From: Calidihabitans tengchongensis | Lineage (GTDB): Bacteria > Sysuimicrobiota > Sysuimicrobiia > Sysuimicrobiales > Kaftiobacteriaceae | Assembly: GCA_031459615.1 (NCBI GenBank) | Contig: JAVKIE010000006.1 | Location: 124,001 to 188,000, forward strand | Length of the DNA: 64,000 bases | Direction of reading: 5' to 3' | Part shown: piece by piece, positions 51,859 to 60,435 of the stretch | Position numbering within the stretch: position 1 is the stretch's first letter | Layout: each line of letters starts with the position of its first letter | Translations under genes and position numbers: made by a program | Notes under the pieces: generated by a model | Seen by the model: the letters and a program-made list of their open reading frames with translations, nothing else | Databases searched by the model: none | Told to the model about the DNA's origin: nothing

Positions 51859-52151
51859 GCCAGCCGCTCCTTCCGCCCGCCCCGCGTCCCTGCGGACGAT
51901 GCCTGACCGGGGGGTTATGAGGGACGGCGCAGGCCTCCGGGANNNNNNNNNNNNNNNNNNNNNNNNNNNNNNNNNNNNNNNNNNNNNNNNNNNNNNNNNN
52001 NNNNNNNNNNNNNNNNNNNNNNNNNNNNNNNNNNNNNNNTACACTGCATAGCGTATCATACCACGCGCGACCCTTCCAGCCGCCCTCTCCGTCCCGGCCG
52101 TCCCGCGGCCAGCACAGGATCCTCCGCGGACGCGGGGAATTCCCGATACGC
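51859..52151. other. Divergent intergenic region with N gap (51943-52039)
   Basis: Separates the oxidoreductase genes (minus) from livM (plus). About 97 N hide part of it. To the right of the gap is an AT-rich patch, GCATAGCGTATCATACC, reading TATGAT on the minus strand, a possible -10 for the oxidoreductase. No other signal is visible; the livM promoter may be in the gap. Confidence 0.6.
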
Positions 52152-53132
52152 ATGGAGCTGCGGGAGCGCTACGAGGACGACCTGGCGCTGGTCCGGGGCG
52201 GCTGGGGCTGGGCCGGGGTGCTGGCGGGGCTTGGGGCGCTGGCCGTGCTGCCGGCCGTCCTGCCGGGATACGCGGTGTACACCGCGTCGCTGGTGGCCGT
52301 GCACGCCGTGGTGGCCCTGGGGCTGAACCTTCTGGTCGGGTACACCGGGCAGATCTCTCTCGGCCAGGCCGGCTTTGTGGCCGTGGGCGCCTACGCCACC
52401 GTCCTGCTGACCGTCCGGGCCCACCTGCCCTGGCCTCTGGCCCTGGCCGCGGGAGGGGCGGCGGCGGCCGCCTTCGGCGTCCTGGTCGGCGTCCCGGCCC
52501 TCCGCCTGTCGGGACCGTACCTGACCGTGGCCACCCTGGGGTTCGGCATCGCCGTCCACCAGGTCCTGACCAACTGGGAAGGGCTGTCCGGCGGGCGCAC
52601 CGGCCTGTTCGTCCCTCCCCTGAGCCTGGGTCCCCGGCAGCTGACATCCACCGACCTCTACTACCTGTCGGCGGGCGTGGCCGTGCTGCTGACGTGGATG
52701 GCCTACAACCTCACCCGCTCCCACGTGGGCCGGGCGTGGATGGCCATCCGGGACAGCGACATCGCCGCCGAGGCCATGGGCGTCGACCTGCCGATCTACA
52801 AGACCCTGGCGTTCGCCGTGTGCGCGCTGTACGCCGGCATCGGGGGTGGCCTGCTGGCCCTGCTGCTGGGCTACCTGGAACCTCAACTGTTCACCCTGTA
52901 CGACTCCATCTACTACTTCAGCATGATCGTGGTGGGCGGGCTGGGGACGATCCCGGGCAGCGCGCTGGGGGCGGCGCTGTTGACGGTGTTGCCTCGCCAG
53001 CTGGCCGGCCTGCGGGCCTGGCTGCCGGTGTTGTACGGCGGGGTGATCGTCCTGGTGATGGCGGTGGAGCCCCTGGGCCTGTACGGCCGGTGGCTGCGTA
53101 TCCGCCGGTGGTGGTCCACGTGGCCGCTCTGA
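52152..53132 (+). CDS. livM: Branched-chain amino-acid-type ABC transporter permease LivM
   Basis: 326 residues, about nine TM helices. LivM motifs: GLNLLVGYTGQISLGQAGFVAVGAY, LRLSGPYLTVATLGFG and the coupling helix RSHVGRAWMAIRDSDIAAEAMGVD. Pairs with LivH. The order here is M-H-J-G-F, not the E. coli K-H-M-G-F. ATG at 52152; no clear ribosome binding site. Confidence 0.94.
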   Translation: MELRERYEDDLALVRGGWGWAGVLAGLGALAVLPAVLPGYAVYTASLVAVHAVVALGLNLLVGYTGQISLGQAGFVAVGAYATVLLTVRAHLPWPLALAAGGAAAAAFGVLVGVPALRLSGPYLTVATLGFGIAVHQVLTNWEGLSGGRTGLFVPPLSLGPRQLTSTDLYYLSAGVAVLLTWMAYNLTRSHVGRAWMAIRDSDIAAEAMGVDLPIYKTLAFAVCALYAGIGGGLLALLLGYLEPQLFTLYDSIYYFSMIVVGGLGTIPGSALGAALLTVLPRQLAGLRAWLPVLYGGVIVLVMAVEPLGLYGRWLRIRRWWSTWPL

Positions 53133-53134
53133 GG

Positions 53135-53250
53135 GAATCTACGCGATCTGCGCAATCTGCGCGACCTTCGCAATCTGACGGAACTTTCTCAATCTGATTG
53201 CCGAGGGATTGCGTAGATCGCGTCGATTGCGCAGATTGAGAAAACCGCGC
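53135..53250. repeat. GCAGATTG-type palindromic repeat between livM and livH
   Basis: The left part reads runs such as GCGATCTGCGCAATCTGCGC and the right part the opposite strand, ATTGCGTAGATCGCG and GATTGCGCAGATTG, so the transcript can fold back on itself. The unit is the same short word that builds the 109-bp tandem repeats at 60081-60407. Confidence 0.75.
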
Positions 53251-53264
53251 GCCGGTTCAGACAC

Positions 53265-54140
53265 ATGTGGACGTTTCTCCAGTACCTGACCGTGGGGCTG
53301 GCCGCCGGCAGCCTGTACGCCCTGGTGGCCCTGGGCATCGTGCTGCTGTACCGCACCTCCCGGGTGCTGAACTTCGCCCACGGCGACCTGGCCACGTTCG
53401 CCACCTTCATCGCCTTTACCCTGCTGTCTGCGGGCCAGCCGTTCGGCGTAGCCGCCCTGACTGCGGGGATCGCTGCCGCGGCCCTGGGAGCGGGCCTGTA
53501 CTACGGGATCCTCCGGCCGGCGCGGGACACCACCTTGCTGGGCCAGGTGGTGATCACCCTCGGATGCGCCCTGGTCCTCAACGGGCTGGCCACGCGCCTG
53601 TGGGGCGCCGACACCAAGGTGTTCCCGTTTCCCCTCTCCGACACCCGGGTGTACCGCCTGGGTCAGGTGGTGGTCAGCCAGATCAGCGCCGTCAGCGCCG
53701 CCGCCAGCCTGGTCCTGATGGGGATGCTGTACCTGCTGGTGCAGCGCACCCGATGGGGGCTGGCCGTCCGGGCGGTCTCCCAGAACCTGCCCGCCGCCCA
53801 GGTCCTGGGCATTCCCGCCCGCCGGCTGCTGGCGGCCACCTGGGCGCTGTCGGCTGTCCTGGGAGCGGCGGCGGGGCTGCTGCTGGCACCGGCCCTGCTG
53901 CTGGACCCGTTCCTCATGCTCGATCCGTTCCTCAAGGGGTTTGCGGCGGCGGTCCTGGGCGGGATGGACAGCCCGCCGGGGGCGGTGGCGGGCGGTCTGA
54001 CGCTGGGGGTGGTCGAGGCGCTCTTCGGCGGGTATGTGTCGGTGCGCTTTCGGACCACCCTGGCGTTTGCCATCATCGTGGCGGTCCTCGTCGTCCGCCC
54101 CCAGGGCCTCCTGGGGCGGGAGTTCCGCCGCCGGGCCTGA
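53265..54140 (+). CDS. livH: Branched-chain amino-acid-type ABC transporter permease LivH
   Basis: 291 residues, about eight TM helices. LivH motifs: LAAGSLYALVALGIVLLYRTSRVLNFAHGDL and the coupling region RTRWGLAVRAVSQNLPAAQVLGI, then KGFAAAVLGGMDSPPGAVAGG. ATG at 53265, 132 bases after livM with the palindromic repeat between. Confidence 0.94.
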   Translation: MWTFLQYLTVGLAAGSLYALVALGIVLLYRTSRVLNFAHGDLATFATFIAFTLLSAGQPFGVAALTAGIAAAALGAGLYYGILRPARDTTLLGQVVITLGCALVLNGLATRLWGADTKVFPFPLSDTRVYRLGQVVVSQISAVSAAASLVLMGMLYLLVQRTRWGLAVRAVSQNLPAAQVLGIPARRLLAATWALSAVLGAAAGLLLAPALLLDPFLMLDPFLKGFAAAVLGGMDSPPGAVAGGLTLGVVEALFGGYVSVRFRTTLAFAIIVAVLVVRPQGLLGREFRRRA

Positions 54141-54228
54141 CCTCCCCGTACGGACCTGACGGCAGGGACCGGGCGGGGAAGGGGGTAATGGGTGAGTCGG
54201 CAACTACCAGGGAGCGAGGGAGGGTGCC

Positions 54229-55413
54229 ATGGGGAGGAGAGCGCTGAGGGCAGGGGTAGTGCTGCTGGCGGTTCTGGCCGTCGGCGCCGGGCCGGCGGTG
54301 ACCCAGGAGCGGGGCGTCACCCCCACCGAGGTCGTCATCGGCACGTCGCAGCCGCTGTCGGGACCGGCGGCGTTCTGGGGCGTCCCCGTCACCGGAGGGA
54401 TGGAGGCGTATCTGCGCCTGGTCAACGACGCCGGAGGCATCCACGGGCGCCGCATCCGGCTGGTGGCGCTGGATGACTCCTACCTGCCGCCCCGGGCCGT
54501 CGCCAACGTCCGGGAGCTGGTGGAGCGCCACGGGGTCTTCGCCATCGTGGGGCTGCTGGGATCGGCCAACGCCTTCGCCGTGCGGGACTACCTGGTCCAG
54601 CAGGGCGTCATCTGGATCAACCCGCTGGCCGACGCCACCATCTGGGCGGGATTCCGCGGCACGCGGTACCTGTTCGTCACCTACGTGAGCTACGTGGACG
54701 AGGGCCGTCTGCTGACTGAATACGTGGCCAAGAGCCTGGGCAAGAAGGCGTTCGCGGTCTTCTACCAGAACGACCTGTTCGGCCAGAAGGGATTGCTGGG
54801 CGTCAAGCGCGGGGCCGCCGCCACCGGCGCCCGGGTGGTGGCGACGGTCCCCTACGAGCTGACCGACCGGGACTTCAGCGGGCACGCGCTGCGGCTGCGC
54901 CAGTCGGGCGCCGACGCGGTGGTGATCTACGCCAACCCCACCGCTGGCGCCCTGGTGGTCCGGGAGATGGCCAAGATCGGCTACCAGCCCCAGCTGGCGG
55001 CCACCTCCGCCCTGGCCGACCCGGCCATGTTCGCCCTGGCCGGCGAGACGTGGAACAATGTCATCCTGGCCGCCTACTTCCCCCTGCCGGGCACCGACCG
55101 CAAGGTGGATGAGGTGCTGGCCAACATCACCCGGATCAACCCCGCCCTGGCCCGCAACCCGTTCAACGCCGTGGGGGGCGTCTCGTTCATCGAGCCCTTC
55201 CTGGAAGGGCTGCGCCGGGCCGGGCCGACCCTCACCCGGGAAAGTTTCGTGGCGGCCATGGAGACCATCCGCAACTGGGACGGCGAGGTGGTGCGGGGCG
55301 TGACCTTCGGTCCCGGCCGCCGCCACGGCGTGACCCGCATCTACATCATCCGGTCCGAAGCCGGTCAGTACCGGCGCCTGACGCCGGATATCGAATACCC
55401 GCCGGGCTTCTGA
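54229..55413 (+). CDS. ABC transporter substrate-binding protein, LivJ/LivK type
   Basis: 394 residues. Signal peptide MGRRALRAGVVLLAVLAVGAG without a lipobox Cys. Periplasmic binding protein type 1 fold: GVTPTEVVIGTSQPLSGPAAFWG, VNDAGGIHGRRIRLVALDDSY and FAVFYQNDLFGQKGLLGVK. Family ligands include branched-chain amino acids, amides, urea, short carboxylates and aromatic acids. Ribosome binding site GGGAGG lies six bases before the ATG. Confidence 0.9.
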   Translation: MGRRALRAGVVLLAVLAVGAGPAVTQERGVTPTEVVIGTSQPLSGPAAFWGVPVTGGMEAYLRLVNDAGGIHGRRIRLVALDDSYLPPRAVANVRELVERHGVFAIVGLLGSANAFAVRDYLVQQGVIWINPLADATIWAGFRGTRYLFVTYVSYVDEGRLLTEYVAKSLGKKAFAVFYQNDLFGQKGLLGVKRGAAATGARVVATVPYELTDRDFSGHALRLRQSGADAVVIYANPTAGALVVREMAKIGYQPQLAATSALADPAMFALAGETWNNVILAAYFPLPGTDRKVDEVLANITRINPALARNPFNAVGGVSFIEPFLEGLRRAGPTLTRESFVAAMETIRNWDGEVVRGVTFGPGRRHGVTRIYIIRSEAGQYRRLTPDIEYPPGF

Positions 55414-55487
55414 CCGGAGGGGGTGACCGAGAGATCGCCCGGGAACCGTCGTCGGTCAGCCCGTGGGCGCCGGGGCCGGCGGAGCCG

Positions 55488-56249
55488 TTGCTGGACGTCC
55501 GGGGCGTGGGGATCGCCTTCGGCGGAGTGGTGGCCCTCGCCGACGTGGACCTGCAGGTGCCGGCCGGCAGCCTGATCTCGGTCATCGGGCCCAACGGGGC
55601 CGGCAAGACCACCCTGTTCAACTGCATCTGCGGCCAGTACCGGCCCGACCGCGGGCGTATCCGCTTTGCCGGGGTGGACCTGGTGGGCCGCCGGCCCGAC
55701 CGGATCGCGCGGCTGGGCATCGCCCGCACCTTCCAGAACGTGGAGCTGTTTGCGCGGATGACGGTCCTGGACAACCTCCTGCTGGGCCGCCACCGCCACG
55801 TGCGGGCGGGGCTGCTGGACGCCGCGCTGGCGACCCCGGCCTGGCGGCGGGAGGAGGTCCGCCACCGGGAGCGGGTGGAACGGGTGCTGGACTTTCTGGA
55901 CCTGCAGGCGGTGCGGGACCGCCGGGTGGGCGACCTGCCTCCGGGCCGCCAGCGCCTGGTGGAGCTGGGGCGGGCGCTGGCCAGCGAGCCCCGGCTGCTG
56001 CTGCTGGACGAACCGTCGGCGGGCATGACCGCCGACGAGAAGGCGGACCTGGTGTTCCGGATCCGCGACATCCGCGACGAGATGGGCATCACCGTCATCC
56101 TGGTGGAGCACGACCTGCGCCTGGTGATGGGCATCTCCGACTGGATCGCCGTCCTCGACCACGGCGTCAAGATCGCCGAGGGGCGCCCGGCGGACGTGCA
56201 GGCCCACCCCGAGGTGATCCGGGCGTACCTGGGCACGGGCGCGGCGTGA
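55488..56249 (+). CDS. livG: ABC transporter ATP-binding protein LivG
   Basis: 253 residues. Walker A GPNGAGKTT, LivG-specific IARTFQNVELFARMTVLDNLLLGRHRH, Walker B LLLLDEPSAGM, switch VEHDLRLVMG. The signature reads LPPGRQR where most LivG have LPYGxQR. TTG at 55488 is the only in-frame start that suits the family N-terminus, with GGAG close upstream. Confidence 0.92.
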   Translation: MLDVRGVGIAFGGVVALADVDLQVPAGSLISVIGPNGAGKTTLFNCICGQYRPDRGRIRFAGVDLVGRRPDRIARLGIARTFQNVELFARMTVLDNLLLGRHRHVRAGLLDAALATPAWRREEVRHRERVERVLDFLDLQAVRDRRVGDLPPGRQRLVELGRALASEPRLLLLDEPSAGMTADEKADLVFRIRDIRDEMGITVILVEHDLRLVMGISDWIAVLDHGVKIAEGRPADVQAHPEVIRAYLGTGAA

Positions 56250-56291
56250 GGTGGGCTCCCGGGACGGCGTGACGCCATCGTCGGAACGCGC

Positions 56292-57065
56292 GTGGAACCT
56301 CTGCTGCGGGTGTCCAACGTCGAAACTGCCTACTACGGGCGCCTGACGGTGCTGCGGGGCGTGTCCCTGGCCGTGCCGCCGGGGCAGATCGTGGCGATCC
56401 TCGGCGGCAACGGCGCGGGCAAGACCACCCTGCTGCGCACCATCAGCGGCCTCATCCCCGGCCAGCCGGCCAAAGGACAGATCGAGTTCGACGGGCGGCG
56501 GATCACCGGGTGGGAACCCGAAGAGATCGCCCGCCTGGGGATCGGCCACGTCCCGGAGGGGCGGGGCCTGTTCCCCGAACTCACCGTGGAGGAGAACCTC
56601 CTGCTCGGCGGGTGGATCCGTCCCCGGACAGACCGCGCCCGGTGGGAGAGGGTCCTGGCGCTGTTTCCGGCGCTGGCCGACCGCCGCCGCCAGCTGGCCG
56701 GCACCCTGTCGGGTGGGGAGCAGCAGATGCTGGCCATCGCCCGGGCGCTGCTGATGCAGCCCCGGCTGCTGATGCTGGACGAGCCGTCGCTGGGGCTGGC
56801 CCCCCTGGTGGTCCGGGAGGTGTTCGTGGCCATCGAGGCCATCAACCGGGACGGGATGACCATCCTGCTGGTCGAGCAGAACGCCCGCATGGCCCTGGAG
56901 GTCGCCCACTACGGCTACGTGCTGGAGGGCGGGCGGGTGGTCCTGGAGGGCCCGGCCGACGACCTGCGGGAGAACCCCAACGTGCAGGAGCTGTACCTGG
57001 GGATCTCGCGGGAGGAGTCGGTCAAGGGCTACCGCCGGTACAAGGTCCGGCGGCGGTGGGCCTGA
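56292..57065 (+). CDS. livF: ABC transporter ATP-binding protein LivF
   Basis: 257 residues. Walker A GGNGAGKTT, LivF block GIGHVPEGRGLFPELTVEENLLLGG, signature LSGGEQQ, Walker B LMLDEPSLGLAP, switch LVEQNARMALEVAHYGYVLEGG. GTG at 56292, 42 bases after livG. Last gene of the importer set, ending seven bases from the convergent ligase. Confidence 0.94.
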   Translation: MEPLLRVSNVETAYYGRLTVLRGVSLAVPPGQIVAILGGNGAGKTTLLRTISGLIPGQPAKGQIEFDGRRITGWEPEEIARLGIGHVPEGRGLFPELTVEENLLLGGWIRPRTDRARWERVLALFPALADRRRQLAGTLSGGEQQMLAIARALLMQPRLLMLDEPSLGLAPLVVREVFVAIEAINRDGMTILLVEQNARMALEVAHYGYVLEGGRVVLEGPADDLRENPNVQELYLGISREESVKGYRRYKVRRRWA

Positions 57066-57071
57066 CGGCCG

Positions 57072-58901
57072 TCACTCCGCGTACAGCCCCGCGATCACGT
57101 CGGCGTACTTCTCCATGATCGTCTTGCGCTTGACCTTCATGGTCGGGGTCACCTCGCCGTCCTCCTGGTACAGGCGTTTGGGCAGCAGGGCGAAGCGGCG
57201 TACCTGCTCGGGTGAGGAGAGGGTACGGTTCACCGCGTCCACCTCGGCGGCGATCAGCCGGCGCACCTCGGGGCTGCGGGTGAGGTCGGCGAAGGTGGTG
57301 AAGGGAATGCGGCGGTCCTGGGCCCACCGGGACACGGTCTCCTCGTCGATGACGATCAGGGCCACCAGGTACTTCCGGCCGTCGCCGATGACCACCGCGT
57401 CGGCGATGTAGGGGCTGAATTTCAGCTTGTTCTCGATGTACTGGGGGGCGATGTTCTTCCCGTAGGCGTTGATGAAGATGTCCTTCTTGCGGTCGGTGAG
57501 GACCAGGTTGCCGTCGGGGTCCAGGTAGCCCACGTCGCCGGTATGCAGCCACCCGCCCTCCAGGGTCCGGGCGGTCAGCTCCGGGTCCCGGAAGTAGCCG
57601 GCGAAGACATGGGGCCCCCGCAGGAGGATCTCCCCGTCGGAGGCGATGCGCAGCTCCACCCCCGGCACGGGCTTGCCCTTGGTGCCCAGCCGCACATCGC
57701 CCACGGGGTGCACGGTGCCCACCGCCGTGCTTTCGGTCTGGGCGTAGATCTCGCGGATCTGCAGGCCGATGCTCCAGAAGAAGCGCAGCACGTCCGGCGA
57801 GACCGGCGCCGCCGAGCACAGGGCCACCCGCACCCGGTCCAGCCCCAGCCGGTGCCGCAGCGGCCGCAGGACCGCCGCCTGGGCTACCCGGTAGGCGAGG
57901 CGGAGAGGAAGCGACGGCCGCCGCCGGTCCAGACACGCCTGGGCGTAGCGCCGCCCCACCGCCACCGCAGCGGCGAACGCCGCCCGCTTGGGCCAGTCGG
58001 CGTCGGCCACCAGTAGGACCACGCCCGCGTGCAGCTTCTCCCAGATGCGGGGCACGGCGAAGAAGATGGTGGGCCGCACCTCGCGCAGGTTCTGGGGGAC
58101 TGTGTCCAGGTTCTCGGCGAAGTTGACCGTGTACCCCGCATACACGGCCGCGAACACCGACAGGGACCGCTCGGCGATGTGGGCCAGGGGGAGGTACGAG
58201 AGCACCTCATCGTGGGTCCCGCCGGGGAAGACGTGCCGCAGGTTGGCCTCCTGGGCCCACAGGATGTTGCCGTGGGTGATCATGGCCCCCTTGGGCGGCC
58301 CGGTGGTCCCCGAGGTGTACAGCAGCAGGGCCACGTCCGACGGCTGAAGGGCCTCCAGGCGGTCGTCCAGGGCGCGGGGGGCCGAGGCCGCGTGGGCCCG
58401 CCCCTGCTCCAGGAAGTCGTCAAAGAAGGTCACCAGGGGATCGGAGAATCCCCGCAGCCCCTCCCGGTCCATCACCACCACGCGCTCCAGGCGCGGCAGC
58501 TGCGGGCGCACCTCCAGCACCTTGTCCAGCTGCTCCTCGTTCTCCACGATGGCCACCCGGCAGCCGGCGTGGTCGAGGATGTAGTGCACCTGCTCGGGGC
58601 TGCTGGTGGGATAGATGCCGACGGTGACGGCGCCGGCGGACTGGATGCCCAGGTCGCTGTACAGCCACTCGGGGCGGTTTTCGCCCAGGACGGCCACCGG
58701 CTCGCCCCGCTGCACGCCCAGGGAGAGCAGGGCATGGGCCACCCAGCGGACGTTGCGGGCGTACTCCTCCCAGCTGACCCGCCGCCAGATCCCCAGCTCC
58801 TTGCGGCGCAGGGCCACCCGCGGCCCCAGGCGCGCGGCCTGCCGGAAGAACAGCTCCGGCACCGACCGGACCTCCGGGCGCACCGCGGTCAGGACGGCCA
58901 T
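57072..58901 (-). CDS. AMP-dependent acyl-CoA synthetase, FAA1 type
   Basis: 609 residues, ANL superfamily of the FAA1/bubblegum branch. AMP loop YTSGTTGPPKGAMI, SYLPLAHIAERSL, QTESTAVGTV and the C-terminal GDVGYLDPDGNLVLTDRKKDIFINAYGKNIAP; the A10 Lys region is VTPTMKVKRKTIMEKY. It differs clearly from the FadD at 47-49 kb, so substrate range probably differs. Liv-type importers often sit with such ligases, where the importer may bring in a carboxylate that is then activated; here the ligase is on the opposite strand. Confidence 0.93.
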   Translation of the reverse strand: MAVLTAVRPEVRSVPELFFRQAARLGPRVALRRKELGIWRRVSWEEYARNVRWVAHALLSLGVQRGEPVAVLGENRPEWLYSDLGIQSAGAVTVGIYPTSSPEQVHYILDHAGCRVAIVENEEQLDKVLEVRPQLPRLERVVVMDREGLRGFSDPLVTFFDDFLEQGRAHAASAPRALDDRLEALQPSDVALLLYTSGTTGPPKGAMITHGNILWAQEANLRHVFPGGTHDEVLSYLPLAHIAERSLSVFAAVYAGYTVNFAENLDTVPQNLREVRPTIFFAVPRIWEKLHAGVVLLVADADWPKRAAFAAAVAVGRRYAQACLDRRRPSLPLRLAYRVAQAAVLRPLRHRLGLDRVRVALCSAAPVSPDVLRFFWSIGLQIREIYAQTESTAVGTVHPVGDVRLGTKGKPVPGVELRIASDGEILLRGPHVFAGYFRDPELTARTLEGGWLHTGDVGYLDPDGNLVLTDRKKDIFINAYGKNIAPQYIENKLKFSPYIADAVVIGDGRKYLVALIVIDEETVSRWAQDRRIPFTTFADLTRSPEVRRLIAAEVDAVNRTLSSPEQVRRFALLPKRLYQEDGEVTPTMKVKRKTIMEKYADVIAGLYAE

Positions 58902-59040
58902 GGTGAGGACGGACTACGCCGCCCCCGGCGCCCGGTCCTCCGTGGCCGGCAGGTGGGGGTGATGGGGCCTGAGGCCTGCGTCCCGGGCCGCCCGCCACGC
59001 CGGCAGGGATCGCGGCACGCGACGGGAAAGCACTCGGCAG

Positions 59041-60078
59041 ATGCGCCTGCACCGCATCGAACTGCCCACGCCGTTTCCGGTGGGACCCGTCAACGCCTAC
59101 CTCCTGGCCGGCGAGCCCCTCACCCTCGTGGACGCCGGCCCCCGCACCCCCCAGGCCCAGGCGNNNNNNNNNNNNNNNNNNNNNNNNNNNNNNNNNNNNN
59201 NNNNNNNNNNNNNNNNNNNNNNNNNNNNNNNNNNNNNNNNNNNNNNNNNNNNNNNNNNNNNGGCGCTGGAGGCCGGCGTGGCCCGGGCCGGCCACCGGCT
59301 GGAGGAGATCCGCCGGGTGGTGCTCACCCACGGCCACACCGACCACGCGGGTAACGCCGCCTGGGTGGCACAGCGCAGCGGCGCCGCCGTCTACGCGCAC
59401 CCCGCCGACCGGCCCAAGGTCTCCGGCCAGCGGTGGGCGCTGGAGCACCTGCGGGCCTTTGTCGTCCAGGCCGGCCTGCCCCCTTCGGCCCTGGAGGCGT
59501 TCGCCGAGCGCCTGGGCGCGCTGCGCCAGTACCACGAGCCCGTACCCGAGCTTCAGCCGCTGGACGACGGACAGTCGCTGGCCCTGGACGGCGAGCGGCT
59601 GCGGGTCCTGCACACCCCGGGCCACTCCCACGGGCACGTCTGCCTGTACCACGAAGACGGCGTGTTGATCGCCGGCGACCTGCTGCTGGCGGACATCAGC
59701 CCCAATCCGGTGGTGGAGTTCGGCCCCGACGGCCGCCGGCTGCCGACCCTGCCCCTGTACCTGCAGTCGCTGCGGCGGGTGTTGCTGCTGAACTGCGACG
59801 TGGCCCACCCCGGCCACGGTCCCGCGCTGGACAATCCCAACGCACGCATCCGCGAGCTGATCGCCCACCACGACCAGCGCAAGGAGCGCGTGGCCGCCCT
59901 CCTGCGCGGGGGAGCGCGGACATTGGCGGAGCTGTGCCGGGAGCTGTATCCGGACGTGGACGAGGCCTCCCTGATCCTCGCCCTCTCCGAGGTGGTCGGC
60001 CACCTGGACCTGCTGGCCGAGGAGAAGCGCCTGGCCAGCACCCGCCGCAAGGGCGTGATCGTCTACAGGCTCAAATGA
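59041..60078 (+). CDS. MBL-fold metallohydrolase with C-terminal winged helix (contains N gap)
   Basis: Metallo-beta-lactamase fold: VNAYLLAGEPLTLVDAGP, zinc motif THGHTDHAG, LHTPGHSHGHVCLY, IAGDLLL and AHPGHGPALDN, followed by a helical / winged tail (RIRELIAHHDQRKERVAALLRGG to LDLLAEEKRLASTRRKGVIVYRL). This layout is that of LACTB2/YobT-like thioester or RNA hydrolases. The N run follows TPQAQA; the bases on each side share GGCG, and merging them gives a continuous QALEAG and a protein of about 311 residues. ATG at 59041. Confidence 0.9.
   Translation: MRLHRIELPTPFPVGPVNAYLLAGEPLTLVDAGPRTPQAQAXXXXXXXXXXXXXXXXXXXXXXXXXXXXXXXXXALEAGVARAGHRLEEIRRVVLTHGHTDHAGNAAWVAQRSGAAVYAHPADRPKVSGQRWALEHLRAFVVQAGLPPSALEAFAERLGALRQYHEPVPELQPLDDGQSLALDGERLRVLHTPGHSHGHVCLYHEDGVLIAGDLLLADISPNPVVEFGPDGRRLPTLPLYLQSLRRVLLLNCDVAHPGHGPALDNPNARIRELIAHHDQRKERVAALLRGGARTLAELCRELYPDVDEASLILALSEVVGHLDLLAEEKRLASTRRKGVIVYRLK
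59164..59261. other. N gap inside the MBL gene
   Basis: 98 N. Left flank ends GGCG and right flank begins GGCG; removing 98 + 4 = 102 bases keeps the frame and matches the family, so little or nothing is truly missing. Confidence 0.85.
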
Positions 60079-60080
60079 GC

Positions 60081-60407
60081 AAGAGGGGCAATATCAATCT
60101 TCTCAATCCTCTCGATCTGCGCAATCTGCACGATCTTCCCCATTTGCGGAGATTGCACAGATTGCGCGGATTGCGCAGACCGGAGAGGGAAGAGGGGCAA
60201 TATCAATCTTCCCAATCCCCTCGATCTGGGCAATCTGCACGATCTTCCCCAATTGCGGAGATTGCACAGATTGCGCGGATTGCGCAGATCGGAGAGGGGA
60301 AAGGGGCGATATCAATCTTCTCAATCCCCTCGATCCGGGCAATCTGCACGATCTTCCCAATTTGCGGAGATCGCGCAGATTGCGCAGATTGCGAAGATTG
60401 GAAGCAG
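60081..60407. repeat. Three tandem copies of a 109-bp palindromic unit
   Basis: The 357-base gap between the MBL and fabH genes is almost wholly this array. Copies start at 60081, 60190 and 60299; the period is exactly 109. Each copy has a left arm of AATCTGC-type words (TCGATCTGCGCAATCTGCAC) and a right arm of the complement (GCACAGATTGCGCGGATTGC), so each can form a long imperfect hairpin. Copies differ by scattered substitutions, most in the third. No open frame or promoter stands out. Shares its word with 53135-53250. Confidence 0.9.
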
Positions 60408-60435
60408 GTTCGTCCGCCCCTGAGGGGGAATTCGT

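Noticed and set aside
60081..60407. CRISPR-like array
   Set aside because: Copies are directly adjacent with no variable spacers, the unit is 109 bp, and no cas genes are nearby.
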